Origin: Betaproteobacteria bacterium
GTDB lineage: Bacteria > Pseudomonadota > Gammaproteobacteria > Burkholderiales > Usitatibacteraceae
Assembly (NCBI GenBank): GCA_016711875.1
Contig: JADJSD010000003.1
Coordinates: forward strand, 1,124,063-1,188,062
Length of the DNA stretch: 64,000 bases
Direction: 5' to 3'
Below are positions 1-8,859 of this stretch, in pieces. Each line of letters begins with the position of its first letter. Position 1 is the first letter of the stretch. A program made the translations under genes and the position numbers. The notes under the pieces are model-generated. The model was not told the DNA's origin, searched no databases, and saw nothing but the letters and a program-made list of their open reading frames with translations.

Positions 1-28
1 AGGCACAGCCCGCCCGGGCCCCTGCCCG

Positions 29-1960
29 GTGAAGTGGCCCCGCTTCCGGGCGCTTCGCCTGCAGCAGCGCATGGTGCTGCTCTTCGTGACGCTGCTGATG
101 ACGGTGCAGCTCGCGTCCTTCTACTTCATCCGCGTGGCCATCGAGGAGATCGCGAGCCAGACGCTGCGCGAGGAGCTGCAGGTGGGCGCGCGGGTCTTCC
201 GGCGCCTGCTGGACCAGAACAGCCAGCAGCTGGTCGAGGCGACGAGCGTGCTCACCTACGACTTCGGCTTCCGCGAGGCCATCGCGACGCGCGATCGCGA
301 CACGATCCTCTCGGCCCTGCGCAACCATGCGAGCCGCATCCGGGCGAGCGGCATGGCGGTGGTGGGCCTCGACGGCCGCGTGGTGGCCGACACGATGGAC
401 GAGGCGCAAACGGGCGGCGCCTACGCCTTCCCCGACCTCGTCGTGCAGGCCGAATCGCAGGGCCGCGCCTCGGGGATGCGCGTGGTGGGCGGCAAGCCCT
501 ACCAGGTGATCGTCGTGCCCATCCGCGCGCCGCTGCCGATCGCGTGGGTGGCGATGAGTTTCGTGATCGACGACGCCTCGGCGCGCGACCTGAAGACCCT
601 CGCCTCCTCCGACGTCACGTTCATCGAGGTGTCGGGCGGCGCGCCGCGCGTCCTCGCGACGACGCTCGAGCCCGGGCCCCGGGCCGCCCTCGAGCGCTCG
701 GCCGCCGCCGTGATCGCCACGAGCGCAGAAGGCAGCCGCCTCATGCTGGGCGGCGAGGACACGGAAGTGCTCGCGACGCCCATCGAGCGCAAGGGCACGG
801 GCAACCTCTACTCCGTCCTGCAGCGCCCCGTGGCCGCGGGCCTCGAGCCCTTCCGCGCCCTGCAGCTCGTGCTCGTCCTGCTCGCGTGCCTGTCGCTCGC
901 CGTCACGGCGCTCGTCGCCAACCGGCTGGCGCGGCGCCTTGCGCTTCCCCTGGCGCGGCTCGCGAAGGCGGCGGGCGAAGTGGCGAAGGGCCGCTACGAC
1001 GTGGCCGTGCAGGCCAACGAGCCGGCGCGCGACGAGATCGACGAGCTGGCCCTCGCCTTCCGCGGCATGACGAAGGGCCTCGCCGAGCGCGACAAGGTGC
1101 GCGACGTGCTGGGCAAGGTGGCCTCGGCCGCCGTGGCCGACGAGCTGATGCGCGGGACGGTGGAGCTGGGCGGCGAGGAACGCGAGGCGACCGTGATGTT
1201 CACGGACATCCGCAACTTCACCTCGCTGTGCGAAACCCTGCGGCCGCAGGAGAGCCTCGCGCTCCTCAACGACTTCCTCACCGTGATCAGCGAGGTGGTC
1301 GAGCAGTACCGCGGCGTCGTGGACAAGTACACGGGCGACGGGGCCATGGCCGTCTTCGGCGCGCCCGTGGCCGAGCCCGGGGACGCCCAGCGCGCCGTGG
1401 AGGCGGCCCTCGAGATCCGACGGCGCGTGCTCGCCCTCGGGCCCTCCCTCGCGGCGAGAGGCCTGCCGCACCCCGAGATCGGGATCGGCCTCAACACCGC
1501 GCGCGTCATCGCGGGAAACATCGGCTCGTCCTCGCGCCTCAACTACACCGTGCTGGGCGACGGCGTGAACCTCGCCTCGCGCTTCGAGGGCCTCACCAAG
1601 CGATACCGCGTCCCCATCGTCGTGGGCGAACTCACGCAGCGCGGCTGCACCGGCGTGATCTTCCGCGAACTGGACAAGGTGCGCGTGCGCGGCCGAGTCG
1701 AGCCCGTGCGCATCTTCGAGCCGCTGCAGCTCGCGCGGGATGCCACGACGCGCGCCGGGCGGGCGCTCGACACCTGGCACGCGGCCCTCGCCGACTACCG
1801 CGAGCGCCGCTGGGACCGGGCCCGGGGGCTCTTCGAGCGCCTGGAGCACGAGCCCGGCTACGAGCGGCTGGCGGAAATCTACCTGGGGTACCTCGCCGAC
1901 GTCGCCGCCCGGCAGCCGGGGCCGGAGTGGGACGCCGCGTTCACGCTCTTCGAGAAGTGA
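29..1960 (+). CDS. Membrane class III adenylate/guanylate cyclase with extracellular sensor and HAMP
   Basis: Makes a cyclic nucleotide from NTP in response to a periplasmic or membrane signal. A transmembrane helix lies at about residues 15-35, a roughly 220-residue extracytoplasmic Cache-like region follows, then a second helix near 275-300, a HAMP-like linker, and a C-terminal cyclase domain. That domain shows FTDIRNFT (metal-binding Asp), YTGDGAMAVFG and the NYTVLGDGVNLASR motif. The tail after the cyclase has a short helical, TPR-like look. The GTG at 29 is the first start in the window, but the frame is open to the window edge, so the true start could lie upstream. A cyclic-nucleotide-binding protein follows, which fits a cAMP/cGMP signalling pair. 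Whether ATP or GTP is the substrate cannot be decided here. Confidence 0.88.
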   Translation: MKWPRFRALRLQQRMVLLFVTLLMTVQLASFYFIRVAIEEIASQTLREELQVGARVFRRLLDQNSQQLVEATSVLTYDFGFREAIATRDRDTILSALRNHASRIRASGMAVVGLDGRVVADTMDEAQTGGAYAFPDLVVQAESQGRASGMRVVGGKPYQVIVVPIRAPLPIAWVAMSFVIDDASARDLKTLASSDVTFIEVSGGAPRVLATTLEPGPRAALERSAAAVIATSAEGSRLMLGGEDTEVLATPIERKGTGNLYSVLQRPVAAGLEPFRALQLVLVLLACLSLAVTALVANRLARRLALPLARLAKAAGEVAKGRYDVAVQANEPARDEIDELALAFRGMTKGLAERDKVRDVLGKVASAAVADELMRGTVELGGEEREATVMFTDIRNFTSLCETLRPQESLALLNDFLTVISEVVEQYRGVVDKYTGDGAMAVFGAPVAEPGDAQRAVEAALEIRRRVLALGPSLAARGLPHPEIGIGLNTARVIAGNIGSSSRLNYTVLGDGVNLASRFEGLTKRYRVPIVVGELTQRGCTGVIFRELDKVRVRGRVEPVRIFEPLQLARDATTRAGRALDTWHAALADYRERRWDRARGLFERLEHEPGYERLAEIYLGYLADVAARQPGPEWDAAFTLFEK

Positions 1961-2051
1961 ACGGCGCTCCCGCTTGAGCTACCGCAAACCCCCCTTTCCC
2001 CCGCCGCACTAGGATGCAACGATGGAAGTGGTATCAGCCCAAGGAGCAGCC

Positions 2052-2534
2052 ATGGAAGCGCGCCTCAAGGAACTCGTCGGCAAGTCCGTCCTCGCGAAGG
2101 AACTCTCGGAGGGCGACATCGAAGTCGTCGCGAAGATCGTCCGCCTGCACCGGCTGGACGACGGCCAGGTGCTCTCGCCCGAAGGCGAGCCCGACAGCCG
2201 CATGCACGTGGTGGTGAACGGCGCCCTCGCCGTCTCGCGCCCCGGCGCGGACGGGCAGTGGGAGAACCTGCACGTGCTCACCGCCGGCGACCTCGCGGGC
2301 GAGCTCTCGTTCCTGGACGGCACGCCGCACTTCGCCGCGCTGCGCGCGCTGGGGCAGACGGAAGTGTTCTCGCTCGACCGCGCGGTTCTCGAGTCGCTCG
2401 TCGAGTCGCAGCCGTGGATCGCATACCGCATCATGCGCGCCATCGTGCGCTTCACGCACAGCCTGCAGCGGCGCATGAGCATGCAGTCGGCGGAGCTGGT
2501 GCACTACCTGTACAAGAACCAGGCGAAGTCCTAG
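2052..2534 (+). CDS. Small cyclic nucleotide-binding domain protein
   Basis: A single CRP-type cNMP-binding beta-barrel of 160 residues with no C-terminal helix-turn-helix, so it is not a CRP-type DNA-binding regulator. The barrel contains GELSFLDGTPHFAALRA, the phosphate-binding-cassette region (GELS, then an Arg-Ala where family members bind the cyclic phosphate). A long C-terminal helix follows (RFTHSLQRRM). I chose the ATG at 2052 because AAGGAG lies five bases upstream (2041-2046); an in-frame ATG at 2022 has no such site. It directly follows the cyclase, so it is a plausible effector of that enzyme. This is inference from adjacency. Confidence 0.82.
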   Translation: MEARLKELVGKSVLAKELSEGDIEVVAKIVRLHRLDDGQVLSPEGEPDSRMHVVVNGALAVSRPGADGQWENLHVLTAGDLAGELSFLDGTPHFAALRALGQTEVFSLDRAVLESLVESQPWIAYRIMRAIVRFTHSLQRRMSMQSAELVHYLYKNQAKS

Positions 2535-2560
2535 GCTCGGCCGCCTTCACCCGCCCGCTC

Positions 2561-2938
2561 GTGCGCCCCCGCCCCCGCGCCTCGCTCGCCGTCGCCCTGG
2601 CGCTGCTGGCCGCGAGCCTGCTGCCGGCGTTCGCGACCGTCCTCGGCCCCGGGACGACGGCCACGAAGCAGGTCGAGATCTGCTCCGTCGCGGGCCCCGT
2701 CGTCATCGAGGTACCGGCGCACGGGCCCGGAATCCCGATCGCGCCCAAGGCGTCGGATTTCGACAAGGATCCCTGTTGCCCCACCGGTGGCACGCCATCG
2801 GTCATCCTGCCGACGCCGCCGTTGATGCCCTATGTGGCCGGCAGGAGCGATGCGCCCCCCTGCCTGGCCGGCTCGGTCGCGATCGTCTCGCGCGACTGGC
2901 CGGCTGCGCTCGCCCGAGCCCCTCCCTCCCGTTCCTGA
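2561..2938 (+). CDS. Exported DUF2946-like Cys-containing protein
   Basis: A 125-residue protein starting at GTG 2561 with a clear signal peptide (hydrophobic stretch ALALLAASLLPAFA). The mature part has an ICSVAG segment and a CC pair before a Pro-rich tail. This resembles the DUF2946 family, which is often found beside copper-type TonB receptors. The next gene downstream is an OprC-like receptor about 100 bases away, which fits a periplasmic copper-handling partner. The family match is by eye and the start is not supported by a strong ribosome site. Confidence 0.55.
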   Translation: MRPRPRASLAVALALLAASLLPAFATVLGPGTTATKQVEICSVAGPVVIEVPAHGPGIPIAPKASDFDKDPCCPTGGTPSVILPTPPLMPYVAGRSDAPPCLAGSVAIVSRDWPAALARAPPSRS

Positions 2939-3037
2939 AGCCGAAGTCCGACGCATCGCCGGGCCTGTCCGGCCGGTGCGCCCTGCCCGCTTGGCGCCCC
3001 TGCCCGCGGGCCCGACCCTTCGTCAAGGAACCGTTCC

Positions 3038-5323
3038 ATGCAATTCCGACATCGTCCCCTCGCCGCCTCCGTGGCGGCGGCGCTTTTCATCGTCCCCTCC
3101 GCCCGGGCCCAGACCCAACCGCTTCCCCCAGTTCACGTCACGGCGCCGCGCGAGGTCCCCGCACCCGCCGGCGCGACCGTCCTCACCGCGAGCGAGATCG
3201 CCGGGCGGCGCGCTTCATCCAGCGACACCGCGCGCCTGCTCGAGGGAATCCCCGGCCTTTCGTTCCTTTTCGCCGGCGGCATCTCGAGCCTGCCCGCAAT
3301 TCACGGCCTCGCCGACGACCGGCTTCGGCTGCGGGTCGACGGCATGGACCTCGTGTCGTCTTGCCCCAACCACATGAACCCGCCCCTGTCGACCCTCGAC
3401 CCGGCCCAGGTGTCGTCGGTGAAGGTCTGGTCGGGCGTGGCCCCCGTCAGCGTGGGCGGGGACGCGATCGGCGGGGCCGTGGTCGTCGAGTCCACGGCGC
3501 CGGCTTTCTCAGCACCGGGAGAAGGCACGACGACCGCGGGCGAGATCGGCGCCCACTACCGCAGCAACAACGCGGCCACCGGCGCGAGCCTGTCGGCCAC
3601 CCTGCGCGGCGAATCGATGAGCCTCACGTACAGCGGCGCAGCCGCAAGAGCCGACAACGGGCAGGCCGCCGGCGATTTCAAGCCGACGACCGCGACCGCC
3701 CGCGCCGGCCACACGCTGCCCCTCGACGAGATCGGCTCGACCGCCTACCGTTCGCGCAACCACGCCCTCGCCTTCGCGGCGAGATCGGGCGACCACCTCG
3801 TCGAGGCGAAGCTGGGCTACCAGGACATCCCGGAGCAGCTCTACCCCAACCAGCGCATGGACATGCTCGACAACACGCAGAAGCGCGGCTCGCTGCGCTA
3901 TCTCGGCACGATGCCGTGGGGCTCGCTCGACGTGCGGGCGTGGCACGAGAAGGTGGACCACTACATGGACTTCGGCGCGGACAAGCGCTTCTGGTACGGC
4001 GCGCTCTCGCAGCCGCCCGCCGCGCCGGAAACCGGGTCGCCGTGCTCGCCGGTGGGCATGACCTGCGCCTCGGGCATGCCGATGTACAGCGAGGGGACCA
4101 CGACGGGCGCGAGCGCCCGCGCGCAGGTGGACATGACGCCGCAGGATCTCCTTCGCGTCGGTGTGGAGGCGCAGCGCTACCGGCTCGACGAGTGGTGGCC
4201 GCCCTCCGGCGGCATGATGTCCCCGGGCACGTTCGACAACGTGAACGACGGGCGCCGGGACCGCGATGCCCTGTTCGTCGAATGGGAAGGCCGGCGCGAC
4301 AAGCGATGGATCCTCCTGGCCGGCGCGCGCTACGAGCGCGTGCGCAGCAACGCGGGCGAGGTCCGCGGCTACGATCCGACCACCAACGGCATGGGGATGA
4401 TGGCGAGCTACCAGAAGCGCGATGCGGATGCCTTCAACGCCGCGAACCGCGAGCGAACCGACGGCAACTGGGACGCCGCGGCCCTCGTGCGCTACTCGCC
4501 GGGCGATACACTCGACCTGGAGGCCGGGCTCGCGCGCAAGGTGCGCTCGCCCAACCTCTACCAGCGATACACGTGGTCGACGTGGTCGATGGCCGCCGTG
4601 ATGAACAACACCGTGGGCGACGGCAACGGGTACATCGGCAATCTCTCGCTCGAGCCCGAGACCGCGCGCACCCTCACGGCGACGCTCGACTGGCACGCCG
4701 CGGACCGGTCGTGGGAACTGCGCTTCACGCCCTACCTCACGCAGGTCGCCGACTTCATCGACGCCATCCAGTGGAACGCCGCGACCAACGCGCCGGCGAC
4801 GACGCTCGCCACCGGCCAGTTCGTCGTGCTCAAGTACTTGAACCAGTCGGCACGGCTGCGCGGCTTCGACCTGTCCGGAAAGGCCCTGCTCGCGAAGACG
4901 GCGATGGGCGATTTCGGCACGAGCGGCACGTTCTCCTGGGTCGACGGCACGAACCGGGACACCGGCGACGACCTCTACGGCATCATGCCGCGCAACGCGC
5001 GCCTCGCGCTGACGCACGCGAAGGGCGACTGGTCCGGCGGGATCGAGGTCGCCCTCGTCGCCCGCAAGGACGGGCTCTCCGACGCACGCAACGAGATCGC
5101 GACCTCCGGCTACGGGCTGCTGCACCTTCGCGGCTCGTGGCGCCTGGCGAGCCTGCGGCTCGACTTCGGCATCGAGAACGTGCTCGATCGCTTCCATCGC
5201 CTGCCTACCGGCGGCGCCTACGTCGGCCAGGGCTCGACGATGAGCATCAACGGCGTGCCGTGGGGAATCGCGGTGCCGGGTCCCGGCCGCTCGATGTATG
5301 CCGCGGCCGCCTACGCGTTCTGA
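3038..5323 (+). CDS. OprC/NosA-like TonB-dependent copper receptor
   Basis: Outer-membrane beta-barrel receptor of 761 residues for TonB-driven uptake, most likely of copper. A signal peptide ends near residue 24 (SARAQ), then come the plug domain (about 30-150) and the barrel ending in YAAAAYAF with a terminal Phe. Copper-specific features are visible: C109-x3-M113 (CPNHM) in the plug and H308-Y-M310 in the barrel. These match the CxxxM/HxM copper-binding pattern of Pseudomonas OprC. Met-rich loops (GGMMSPG, GMGMMAS) also fit. ATG 3038 has AAGGA upstream at 3025. Its last 13 bases overlap the end of the convergent photolyase gene. Confidence 0.88.
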   Translation: MQFRHRPLAASVAAALFIVPSARAQTQPLPPVHVTAPREVPAPAGATVLTASEIAGRRASSSDTARLLEGIPGLSFLFAGGISSLPAIHGLADDRLRLRVDGMDLVSSCPNHMNPPLSTLDPAQVSSVKVWSGVAPVSVGGDAIGGAVVVESTAPAFSAPGEGTTTAGEIGAHYRSNNAATGASLSATLRGESMSLTYSGAAARADNGQAAGDFKPTTATARAGHTLPLDEIGSTAYRSRNHALAFAARSGDHLVEAKLGYQDIPEQLYPNQRMDMLDNTQKRGSLRYLGTMPWGSLDVRAWHEKVDHYMDFGADKRFWYGALSQPPAAPETGSPCSPVGMTCASGMPMYSEGTTTGASARAQVDMTPQDLLRVGVEAQRYRLDEWWPPSGGMMSPGTFDNVNDGRRDRDALFVEWEGRRDKRWILLAGARYERVRSNAGEVRGYDPTTNGMGMMASYQKRDADAFNAANRERTDGNWDAAALVRYSPGDTLDLEAGLARKVRSPNLYQRYTWSTWSMAAVMNNTVGDGNGYIGNLSLEPETARTLTATLDWHAADRSWELRFTPYLTQVADFIDAIQWNAATNAPATTLATGQFVVLKYLNQSARLRGFDLSGKALLAKTAMGDFGTSGTFSWVDGTNRDTGDDLYGIMPRNARLALTHAKGDWSGGIEVALVARKDGLSDARNEIATSGYGLLHLRGSWRLASLRLDFGIENVLDRFHRLPTGGAYVGQGSTMSINGVPWGIAVPGPGRSMYAAAAYAF

Positions 5324-6456
5324 GCGAGCCCGCCGACGATCTTGCGGAAGCGGCTGAAGCTTCCGCAGGGCTCGCCGGGGTCCGGGAGGAAGCGCTTCAC
5401 GGAGCCCGCCACCACGTGGGGCTCCTCGAAAGCCTTCGCGTACCCCGTGTTCATCGTGGCGATGGTGACGAACCGCACGCCCTTGTTCATCTTCACCAGC
5501 GCCTTCACGTCGCCGAACCAGGGCTCCTGGCCGGTCATGCTTCGCATCCGCGCGGCCACGAACGCGAATCGTCGTTCGCTCCAGCGGTAACGCTCGTGGA
5601 AGGGCGCGTGGAAGACGGCGAGGCATTCGTCCGCCGGCGGCACTTCCCCCAGGCACCACGGGTGGATCAACGCGACGCACTTCCCGGAGGCGAAGCGCGG
5701 GGGGATGGCGGAGCGGCGGATGCCGGGCGCTTCGGGATGCAGGGGCGGGGCCTCGGTCGGGTCCGGGCGCCTCGGTTCAGGCCCCGCGTCGGGCTGCGTC
5801 GCGGCGCGAAGGCCCAGGGCCTCGTAGGTGGCGTCGATGATCGTGCCCGGGCTCGCGAGCGCAGGCGCGTATTTCGCGACGTTTTCCGCGTTGAAGAGGT
5901 AGGGCTTCGTCGAGAACGTGCCCGCGACCCACTGCCACGACAGGTGATTGGAGGCGAGGTCGCCGTCGAGGAGGTGGCCGACCATCCAGTCCGCGCCCGC
6001 GCGCCAGTGCACCTTGCGCACGTGCACCAGGTAGCTCGCGAGCCACAGGCGGGGGTGGTTGTGGATCCAGCCCGTCCCGTGGAGCTGGCGCACGGTGGCA
6101 TCGATGGCCGGAACCCCGGTCGATGCGGTGAGGACGTCGCCGGGCACCTCCTGCGCGTAATCGCCCTTCCACGGGGCGGGGCCCAGGTCCTTCAGGATCG
6201 CCGTGCCCCGCGTCCGCCAGACGTGGTGGAAGAACTCGCGCCAGGCGAGTTCCTCGAGGAGCTTGTGCAGGCTCTCCGGCGGGAATCTCGCCTTCAGGCT
6301 CTCCACCAGGTGGGGCAATTCGATGAACCCGTGCGTGATCCACGGCGACAGGCGCGTCACCGCGCCGTCCACGAAATTGCGCGTGCGCGCGTACTGGGCC
6401 GGGTCGATGGCCGCGAGGCGTTCGGCGAGCGCTTCGGGGGTGGGATCGAATCGCAT
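5311..6456 (-). CDS. Photolyase/cryptochrome FAD-binding domain protein lacking the antenna domain
   Basis: About 381 residues. The first ~230 are the C-terminal FAD-binding half of the photolyase/cryptochrome family: LAWREFFHHVW, TGWIHNHPRLW and GDLASNHLSWQWVAGTFSTK all belong to the FAD pocket. The Rossmann-like N-terminal domain that carries the light-harvesting cofactor is absent, and the ATG at 6456 opens directly into the helical domain. A C-terminal extension of about 130 residues after a Pro-rich linker (near 225-250) has no family I recognise. It could be a DNA repair enzyme acting without an antenna or a flavin-based light sensor. It ends convergently, 13 bases into the copper-receptor gene. 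Confidence 0.83.
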   Translation of the reverse strand: MRFDPTPEALAERLAAIDPAQYARTRNFVDGAVTRLSPWITHGFIELPHLVESLKARFPPESLHKLLEELAWREFFHHVWRTRGTAILKDLGPAPWKGDYAQEVPGDVLTASTGVPAIDATVRQLHGTGWIHNHPRLWLASYLVHVRKVHWRAGADWMVGHLLDGDLASNHLSWQWVAGTFSTKPYLFNAENVAKYAPALASPGTIIDATYEALGLRAATQPDAGPEPRRPDPTEAPPLHPEAPGIRRSAIPPRFASGKCVALIHPWCLGEVPPADECLAVFHAPFHERYRWSERRFAFVAARMRSMTGQEPWFGDVKALVKMNKGVRFVTIATMNTGYAKAFEEPHVVAGSVKRFLPDPGEPCGSFSRFRKIVGGLAQNA

Positions 6457-6470
6457 GTCCCATCTTACTT

Positions 6471-6516
6471 CTGAAGGGGACGCACACCTTCACCAACGCT
6501 GAAGGGGACGCACACC
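6471..6516 (+). repeat. REP pair flanking the RAYT gene (left side)
   Basis: Two copies of a CTGAAGGGGACGCACACC unit at 6471 and 6499 in the same orientation. The first also carries the TTCA end. Inverted copies lie on the other side of the transposase gene at 7311-7382, and four more lie inside nqrC. The arrangement is typical of REP sequences mobilised by a RAYT enzyme. Confidence 0.85.
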
Positions 6517-6556
6517 GGAAAAAGGAGTAGCTCCTACCCTCAAGACCGGGCCGCGA

Positions 6557-7228
6557 CTACCCCCGTTCCTGCCCGCCTTGTGGCCGGCGCTGCAGGTCGC
6601 GCCCGACGATCGACGCCATCGCCCGGACGAATTCCTCGGATCCACAGGGTCGATTCTGGCGGGTGGATTCCCGGATTTCATCACGATCGACCTCCCCTTC
6701 GTCAGCGGCGATCCAACGAGACCATTCCCCGACAGCATCAAGGGCGCGATTCCACCCCGGATCCTGCGTGAGGATCCGGTCGCCCCTCCAGCCACAGTGG
6801 GCAGCCGCGCTGGACCAGCGGTAGTCCTCGGCCCTGGCGACCATCCCCGCCCGGACGGGATTTCTTTCCACGTACCTGACCGTCGCATAGAAGTAGTCGC
6901 CATCCAGCGGCGCCGAGAAGAAACGCCCCTGCCACAGATGCCCCGACCAGCCCTGCAACCGATTGATCCGCTGGGCGAAACGGGTATGAACGGGCCGGAG
7001 CGCCCGCTCGAGGCCGTTTTCGGCGGGTGGCACGAGAACGAGGTGGACGTGGTTGGGCATCAGGCAGTAAGCGATGACCTCGACCTCGCGACGGCGGCAG
7101 TGATGGGCGAGCCATTCCAGATAGGCATCGCAATCGTCATCCGAGAAGAAGACCCTTCCCTGACGATTGCCTCGCTGGGTCACGTGGTGGGGTACGCCGG
7201 GGATGACGGTTCGAGACAGGCGGGGCAT
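6557..7228 (-). CDS. REP-associated tyrosine transposase (RAYT, Y1/HUH family)
   Basis: Single-strand DNA transposase of the IS200-like Y1 superfamily, about 223 residues from ATG 7228. It shows the HUH motif in MPNHVHLVLVP and the catalytic tyrosine region YFYATVRYVERNPVRAG; WSSAAAH and LWQGRFFSAP are also typical of RAYTs. Such proteins act on REP sequences, and here matching REP units flank the gene on both sides in opposite orientation. In-frame starts upstream (7309, or the Met at 7258) are possible. I chose 7228 because MPRLSRTVIPG is where family members normally begin. No IS ends are visible, so I read it as a domesticated RAYT rather than an insertion sequence. Confidence 0.9.
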   Translation of the reverse strand: MPRLSRTVIPGVPHHVTQRGNRQGRVFFSDDDCDAYLEWLAHHCRRREVEVIAYCLMPNHVHLVLVPPAENGLERALRPVHTRFAQRINRLQGWSGHLWQGRFFSAPLDGDYFYATVRYVERNPVRAGMVARAEDYRWSSAAAHCGWRGDRILTQDPGWNRALDAVGEWSRWIAADEGEVDRDEIRESTRQNRPCGSEEFVRAMASIVGRDLQRRPQGGQERG

Positions 7229-7310
7229 GGGAAGGGGCGGATCGGGAAACGTATCCATCCAACGCGTTCCGCAGGTTGGGCGCTGACATTTCCAGGGAAA
7301 GCCACCCAAA

Positions 7311-7382
7311 GTGTCCGTCCCCTTCAGGCCAAGTGAAGGTGTGCGTCCCCTTCAGAAGGTCTGAAGGTGTGCGTCCCCTTCA
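7311..7382 (-). repeat. REP cluster flanking the RAYT gene (right side)
   Basis: Three copies of the REP unit in inverse orientation to the left cluster: GTGTCCGTCCCCTTCA at 7311, then GAAGGTGTGCGTCCCCTTCA-type copies at 7334 and 7361. The first copy is the GTGTCCG variant, also found in the nqrC element. Confidence 0.85.
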
Positions 7383-7415
7383 AAGCCCTTCAAAGCCTTC
7401 AAGGCCACCCCCGCG

Positions 7416-7429
7416 TTGATACACGTCAA
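7416..7429 (+). promoter_or_regulatory. Putative FNR/ANR-type site upstream of nqrA
   Basis: TTGAT-ACAC-GTCAA differs from the FNR/ANR consensus TTGATnnnnATCAA at one position. It lies about 87 bases before the nqrA start, between the REP cluster and the operon. If real it would tie Na+-NQR expression to oxygen supply. The call rests on one short sequence only. Confidence 0.4.
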
Positions 7430-7515
7430 GGGGCCCCGAGCCCCAAGCCCTACCCTTGCCGGGAGGGCGAGCGGGGCCGATCCCGCCTGCCCGTTTCCCC
7501 CGGCCGCCCACCCGA

Positions 7516-8859
7516 ATGATCGCCATAAGACGCGGGATCGACCTTCCCCTTGCCGGAGCCCCGGACACGCAGGACGTATCCGACGCGCCCGCGTGCCGGA
7601 TCGCCGCCCTCGGCGCCGATTTCATCGGTCTCAAGCCCACCCTGCTGGTCCAGCCCGGCGACCGCGTCCGCATCGGCCAGCCGCTCTTCGAGGACAAGAA
7701 GGCCGAAGGCGTCGTCCACACCGCCACCGCCGCCGGTCGGGTCGTGGCCATCAACCGCGGCGACAAGCGCGCCTTCGTCTCTCTGGTGATCGAGGTCGAA
7801 GGCGACGAATCCGTCACCTTCGCCAGCTACGCCGGACGCAAGGCGGAAGAGGCCGGGGGCGATTATGTCCGCAAGCTCCTCGCCGAATCGGGCCTCTGGA
7901 CCGCCTTCCGCGCCCGCCCCTTCAGCCGGGTCCCCGCGACGAGCGCGACTCCCGACGCGATATTCGTCACCGCGATCGACACGCGCCCCCACGCCCCCTC
8001 GCCCGACGTCGCCCTCGCCGGCCGGGAGTCCGACTTCGCCACGGGCCTCCTCGCCCTTCGCGAGCTCACCCCGGGCACCGTCTACGTCTGCCGCCGTCCC
8101 GATTCGCGCCTCTCGCCGCCCGCCGCCGACCGCCTGAAGGACGCCCCCTTTTCCGGCCCCCACCCGGCGGGCAACGCCGGCACGCACATCCACTTCCTGC
8201 ACCCCGTCGGCCACGGCCGCACGGTCTGGCACATCGCCGCGCGGGACGTCGCCGCCATCGGCCACCTCCTCGCCACCGGGCGGCTCGACACGGAGCGCAT
8301 CATCGCCGTCTCCGGCCCCGGAATCGCGAATCCCCGCCTCGTGCGCACGCGCCTGGGCGCGTCGATCGACGACCTGGTCGCGGGCAACCTCGCCGCGGGC
8401 GAGCAGCGAATCGTCTCCGGCTCGGTGCTGGACGGCCGCCGGGCGCAGGGTGAGGTCGAGGGCTACCTCGGCCGCTATCACGCGCAGGTGTGCGCCCTGC
8501 CGGAAGGCCGCGAGCGCGAGCTCTTCGGCTGGATCGCCCCGGGCGCGCAGAAATTCTCCATCACGCGCTCGGTCGTCGGCGCCTTCACGCGCGCCGCCCG
8601 CCCCTTCACCACCACGACCAACGGCTCGATCCGCGCCATGGTCCCCATCGGCACCTATGAGAAGCTGATGCCGCTCGACATCATGCCGACCTTCCTGCTG
8701 CGCTCGCTCCTCACCGGCGACATCGAGCGCGCCGAGGCCCTGGGCGCGCTGGAACTCGACGAGGAAGACCTCGCCCTGTGCACGTACACCTGCCCGGGCA
8801 AGAACGACTACGGCCCGCTGCTGCGCAAGGCGCTCGCCCGCCTGGAGAAGGAAGCCTGA
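7516..8859 (+). CDS. nqrA: Na+-translocating NADH:quinone reductase subunit A
   Basis: Peripheral subunit A of the six-subunit Na+-pumping NADH:ubiquinone oxidoreductase, 447 residues, the usual size. The start is ATG 7516 (MIAIRRGIDLPLAG); the longer open frame to 7456 is not needed. It has the lipoyl-like segment GLKPTLLVQPGDRV and the conserved IRAMVPIGTYEKLMPLD and CTYTCPGKNDYG regions. First gene of nqrABCDEF-CBS-apbE-nqrM; its TGA overlaps the nqrB ATG by one base, so the two are translationally coupled. Confidence 0.96.
   Translation: MIAIRRGIDLPLAGAPDTQDVSDAPACRIAALGADFIGLKPTLLVQPGDRVRIGQPLFEDKKAEGVVHTATAAGRVVAINRGDKRAFVSLVIEVEGDESVTFASYAGRKAEEAGGDYVRKLLAESGLWTAFRARPFSRVPATSATPDAIFVTAIDTRPHAPSPDVALAGRESDFATGLLALRELTPGTVYVCRRPDSRLSPPAADRLKDAPFSGPHPAGNAGTHIHFLHPVGHGRTVWHIAARDVAAIGHLLATGRLDTERIIAVSGPGIANPRLVRTRLGASIDDLVAGNLAAGEQRIVSGSVLDGRRAQGEVEGYLGRYHAQVCALPEGRERELFGWIAPGAQKFSITRSVVGAFTRAARPFTTTTNGSIRAMVPIGTYEKLMPLDIMPTFLLRSLLTGDIERAEALGALELDEEDLALCTYTCPGKNDYGPLLRKALARLEKEA

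Noticed and set aside
2776..6474. Very long plus-strand open frame across the copper receptor and photolyase genes
   Set aside because: It is Arg/Pro/Ala-rich, with no recognisable domains, and overlaps two well-supported genes in other frames. It is a high-GC shadow.
6471..7382. RAYT region as a complete insertion sequence
   Set aside because: No terminal inverted repeats or target duplication; the flanking repeats are REP units also found elsewhere.
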